Of a DNA stretch of 8,429 nt, positions 6,693-8,429 are shown one piece after another. The notes under the pieces are model-generated. The model ran no database searches. It had not been told where the DNA came from and worked only from the letters and a program-made list of their open reading frames with translations. The position numbers were made by a program, and so were the translations under genes. The stretch is from Deltaproteobacteria bacterium (GTDB lineage Bacteria; Desulfobacterota; BSN033; UBA1163). The stretch is from positions 1-8,429 of the forward strand of contig VGSD01000101.1 in assembly GCA_016875155.1 (NCBI GenBank). Reading direction: 5' to 3'. Within the stretch, counting starts at the first letter, position 1, and each line of letters opens with the position of its first letter.

Positions 6693-7304
6693 TCACCCCT
6701 TCCACCTATTTTCCGTGCCTTGCAAAAGCTTGGCGATATTGGATTGATGGCGGTAAAGAATCAGGGCGGCCATGATGATACTCACGATGAAATAAGCCTG
6801 TGAATCGCTCCTGAGATAAGCGAGCAGGATGGGAATCGTTATGGCGCAGGTAATCGAACCGAGGGAAATATACCTCCATTTCCAAACGATACCTGCAAAG
6901 ATAAAAACCTCAATCAGGACTGCTACCGGAGAGATAGGAAGATAGATTCCTACGGCTGTAGCTACCCCTTTTCCACCTTTAAATCCAAGAAAGATTGGAA
7001 AGACGTGACCGAGAAAAGGGCTCAATCCAGCAAGGGCGATCCACTGATCCGCAGTTACCCCCCACTGTTCTGTCACTCCCCACTGAATGGCAACACAGAC
7101 AGGAATCAACCCTTTCAAAACATCCCCAATCAAAGTAAGAATGCCTAGTGTCTTTCCAACAGTCCGAAAAACATTGGTCGCACCGATGTTTTTGCTTCCT
7201 GCCAGCCTTGGATCGACTTTAGAAAAGAGTTTGCTCAGAAGAAGTCCAGTAGGAATTGAACCCAGAAGATATCCGAACAACGCAATGAAGATTCCAAGAG
7301 GCAT
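6693..7304 (-). CDS. plsY: Acyl-phosphate:glycerol-3-phosphate acyltransferase PlsY
   Basis: It is an inner-membrane enzyme that transfers the acyl group from acyl-phosphate (made by PlsX) to glycerol-3-phosphate, the first acylation in phospholipid synthesis. The 203-aa protein is hydrophobic with several membrane segments and carries the family motifs GSIPTG (15-20), [12 protein letters not shown] (36-47), [18 protein letters not shown] (99-116) and RYISLGSI (144-151). The motif is usually written GSGNIGATN, so Lys38 replaces the usual Gly. A six-residue duplication, QWGVTE then QWGVTA (74-85), lies in the loop before the third motif. The ATG at 7304 begins [16 protein letters not shown]; a longer frame to 7367 reads through the tRNA and is not real. 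The start lies 14 nt after the tRNA CCA, with no Shine-Dalgarno sequence. Confidence 0.93.
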   Translation of the reverse strand: MPLGIFIALFGYLLGSIPTGLLLSKLFSKVDPRLAGSKNIGATNVFRTVGKTLGILTLIGDVLKGLIPVCVAIQWGVTEQWGVTADQWIALAGLSPFLGHVFPIFLGFKGGKGVATAVGIYLPISPVAVLIEVFIFAGIVWKWRYISLGSITCAITIPILLAYLRSDSQAYFIVSIIMAALILYRHQSNIAKLLQGTENRWKG

Positions 7305-7318
7305 GTTTTTTGAAAAAG

Positions 7319-7395
7319 TGGTCGGGGAGAGCGGATTTGAACCGCCGGCTTCTTGGTCCCGAACCAAGCGCGCTACCAGGCTGCGCTACTCCCCG
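7319..7395 (-). tRNA. tRNA-Pro (anticodon CGG), CCA encoded
   Basis: The minus strand from 7395 folds as a standard 77-nt cloverleaf. The acceptor stem CGGGGAG pairs with CTCCCCG, followed by discriminator A and an encoded CCA (7321-7319). The D arm contains AGCGCAGCCTGGTAGCGC. The anticodon stem CTTGG/CCAAG encloses the loop TTCGGGA, giving anticodon CGG for the proline codon CCG. The T arm is GGCGG-TTCAAAT-CCGCT with one G-U pair. It sits immediately upstream of plsY on the same strand. Confidence 0.95.
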
Positions 7396-7422
7396 ACTGA
7401 ATGATTCCAAATTACAAGATTT

Positions 7423-7452
7423 TTTATAATATGTCCAGCCCCTTTGGGTCAA
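7423..7452 (-). promoter_or_regulatory. Sigma70-like promoter for tRNA-Pro and plsY
   Basis: On the minus strand TTGACC (7452-7447) is a good -35 box. A -10 box follows as TATAAA (7428-7423, spacer 18) or TATTAT (7431-7426, spacer 15). Transcription would start near 7415, leaving a leader of about 20 nt before the tRNA 5' end, as is usual for tRNA genes. No other promoter is visible between the tRNA and plsY, so plsY probably depends on it. Confidence 0.6.
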
Positions 7453-7454
7453 GT

Positions 7455-7484
7455 AGAGATTTCTGAAAAAGCCCAGAAATCTCT
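7455..7484. other. Perfect 11-bp hairpin in the divergent tRNA-Pro / acyl-CoA dehydrogenase gap
   Basis: AGAGATTTCTG (7455-7465) and CAGAAATCTCT (7474-7484) are exact reverse complements around an eight-base loop AAAAAGCC. The stem begins three bases beyond the -35 box of the tRNA promoter. No T-run follows on either strand in the direction expected for a terminator. It may be an operator-like palindrome for a DNA-binding protein, or the edge of the larger inverted array in which it lies. Confidence 0.6.
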
Positions 7485-7608
7485 GATTACATTGATTATG
7501 AAACGATTACATCGATTAAAAATATAGTGAAAACTAAAGGGAAATCTGTGTAATCAATTTTTGGAATCTCCGTAATCAGAGAGCAAAAAGCAGTTTTTCA
7601 GAGCTCTC
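7463..7608. repeat. Inverted array of TGATTACAT words between tRNA-Pro and acyl-CoA dehydrogenase
   Basis: The left arm has 9-base units TGATTACAT (7484), TGATTATGA (7493), CGATTACAT (7504) and CGATTAAAA (7513). The right arm has the complementary words AATCTGTG, GTAATCA (7550-7556), AATCTCCG and GTAATCAGAG (7572-7581). CTCTGATTAC (7481-7490) is an exact reverse complement of 7572-7581. Outside these, CTGAAAAA (7463-7470) matches TTTTTCAG (7594-7601). The right end can also fold locally: GAGAGCAAAAA (7579-7589) with TTTTT and GCTCTC (7594-7608) around a GCAG loop, with a four-base bulge. Words of the type GATTACACAGATTACA are known as intergenic repeats in several bacterial groups. Confidence 0.8.
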
Positions 7609-7644
7609 AAGTGAGTTGACAATTTCTCAAGGGATATGTTAAAC
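7605..7644 (+). promoter_or_regulatory. Candidate promoter/operator for the acyl-CoA dehydrogenase gene
   Basis: A perfect -35 TTGACA (7616-7621) lies 90-95 bp ahead of the start codon. The -10 is uncertain: TTAAAC (7639-7644) has 17-bp spacing but matches only three of six consensus bases. Identical TCTCAAG heptamers (7605-7611 and 7625-7631) flank the -35 box at a 20-bp interval, about two helical turns. This would suit a regulator binding one face of the DNA; the operator idea is inference. Confidence 0.35.
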
Positions 7645-7710
7645 AACTTACTTTAAAGGGAAATTCTTTTTGGAAAATCGAAGAAGCGTAATAAAATAAG
7701 GAGAAAAGAT

Positions 7711-8429
7711 ATGGATTTTACCTTATCAACTGAGCAGCAGATGATCAGGGATTTATGCAAGAACTTCGTTAAGAATGAAATTGCCCCCATCGCTGAAGAG
7801 ATGGATGAGTCCGGCCATTTCCCCTATGAGGTCTGGAAGAAGATGGGAGACCTGGGTATTGTTGGCATTCCCATTCCAGAAGAATACGGCGGAGGGGAAA
7901 TGGACTGGGTCTCCATGATGATCGCCATTGAGGAGATCAGTCGTGGAGATGCCTCCATCGGCGTCTCGCTACTGGACTCGGTGACCCTTCCGATGAATCT
8001 TATCAATACCTTTGGAACACCGCAACAGAAAGAGAAATGGCTTCCCCCTCTGGCCACCGGAGAAAAGATAGGGGCTTTCGGTTTGACCGAAGCCCAAGCC
8101 GGGTCCGATGCCAACGCCATCCAGACAAAAGCAGCTCTCGACGAAGAGGAGTGGGTGATCAACGGGACAAAACAGTTTATCACCAATGCTGGATTAAAAC
8201 ATAATAACCTGGTGATCATCGCCGCTGTGACAGGGGAGGGAACAGGTACGAGAAAGAGGATTTCGAACATTATCGTGCCCACCGGTGTCGGGGGATTTAA
8301 TTTCGGTGAGAAGTATAAGAAGATGGGATGGAAGGCATCTGAGACCAGGGAGTTGATCTTTGACGATTGTAGGGTTCCAAAAGAGAACATCCTGGGCAAT
8401 CCTGAAAGGGGATATAATCAATTCATGAT
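7711..8429 (+). CDS. Acyl-CoA dehydrogenase, N-terminal part (runs off the window)
   Basis: This is an FAD-dependent enzyme that introduces the alpha-beta double bond in acyl-CoA during beta-oxidation or related degradation and passes electrons to ETF. The first 239 of an expected 380 or so residues are present. MDFTLSTEQQMIRDLCKNFV starts the helical N-domain. AFGLTEAQAGSDANA (122-136) is the FAD/substrate signature, WVINGTKQFITNAG (148-161) forms the beta-domain core, and KMGWKASETRELIFDDCRVP (204-223) is the second signature. The catalytic Glu, expected in the C-terminal domain, is beyond the window, so the substrate class cannot be fixed; the sequence looks most like short-chain or butyryl-CoA types. 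AAGGAG (7698-7703) lies seven bases before the ATG. The gene is divergent from the tRNA-Pro/plsY unit. Confidence 0.93.
   Translation, partial: MDFTLSTEQQMIRDLCKNFVKNEIAPIAEEMDESGHFPYEVWKKMGDLGIVGIPIPEEYGGGEMDWVSMMIAIEEISRGDASIGVSLLDSVTLPMNLINTFGTPQQKEKWLPPLATGEKIGAFGLTEAQAGSDANAIQTKAALDEEEWVINGTKQFITNAGLKHNNLVIIAAVTGEGTGTRKRISNIIVPTGVGGFNFGEKYKKMGWKASETRELIFDDCRVPKENILGNPERGYNQFM

Noticed and set aside
7305..7367. N-terminal extension of PlsY reading through tRNA-Pro
   Set aside because: The extra 21 residues are translated tRNA T-arm and acceptor sequence. The conserved protein begins at the ATG at 7304.
7824..8399. Minus-strand open frame of 191 codons
   Set aside because: It is the antisense shadow of the acyl-CoA dehydrogenase, whose signatures on the plus strand are unmistakable.

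Overview
The window looks like chromosomal DNA from a Gram-negative-type bacterium of the Desulfobacterota/deltaproteobacterial kind. This is inferred from the gene order ribD-ribE-ribBA-ribH-nusB, a beta-oxidation-type acyl-CoA dehydrogenase, a free-standing M17 aminopeptidase N-domain protein, and short-word repeats in the gaps. There is no marker gene, so the taxonomy is only a guess. No transposase, phage gene or CRISPR array was seen.

Positions 241-4211 (+) form a complete riboflavin operon. RibD (pyrimidine deaminase/reductase), RibE (riboflavin synthase), RibBA (DHBP synthase plus GTP cyclohydrolase II) and RibH (lumazine synthase) together cover the route from GTP and ribulose-5-phosphate to riboflavin, apart from the intermediate phosphatase. 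NusB, a transcription antitermination factor, follows. ribD/ribE overlap by 19 bp and ribE/ribBA by 8 bp, which suggests translational coupling. A 9-bp hairpin sits just upstream of the ribH ribosome binding site. No FMN riboswitch was recognised in the 240 bases before ribD.

Positions 4353-6592 (+) hold three genes: a stand-alone M17 leucyl-aminopeptidase N-terminal domain protein without the catalytic domain, a branched-chain aminotransferase (ilvE) with a strong Shine-Dalgarno sequence and a possible promoter, and a YacP/Rae1-type NYN-domain RNase. Positions 6693-7395 (-) hold tRNA-Pro(CGG) with an encoded CCA, followed 14 nt later by plsY (acyl-phosphate glycerol-3-phosphate acyltransferase). 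The two are probably transcribed from one sigma70-like promoter. Positions 7711-8429 (+) are the 5' part of an acyl-CoA dehydrogenase gene that runs off the window.

The most interesting signal is between the genes. The gaps at 28-240, 4212-4352, 5966-6076, 7396-7710 and, more weakly, 6593-6692 each carry an element of one design: a left arm of tandem degenerate short words, a short spacer, and a right arm built from the reverse complement of the same word. The word differs at each site (ATCAGG, CGTTACC, TGGAATAn, TGATTACAT, and a GC-rich GCCTGCC type). These are therefore not copies of one sequence but instances of one architecture with different words.
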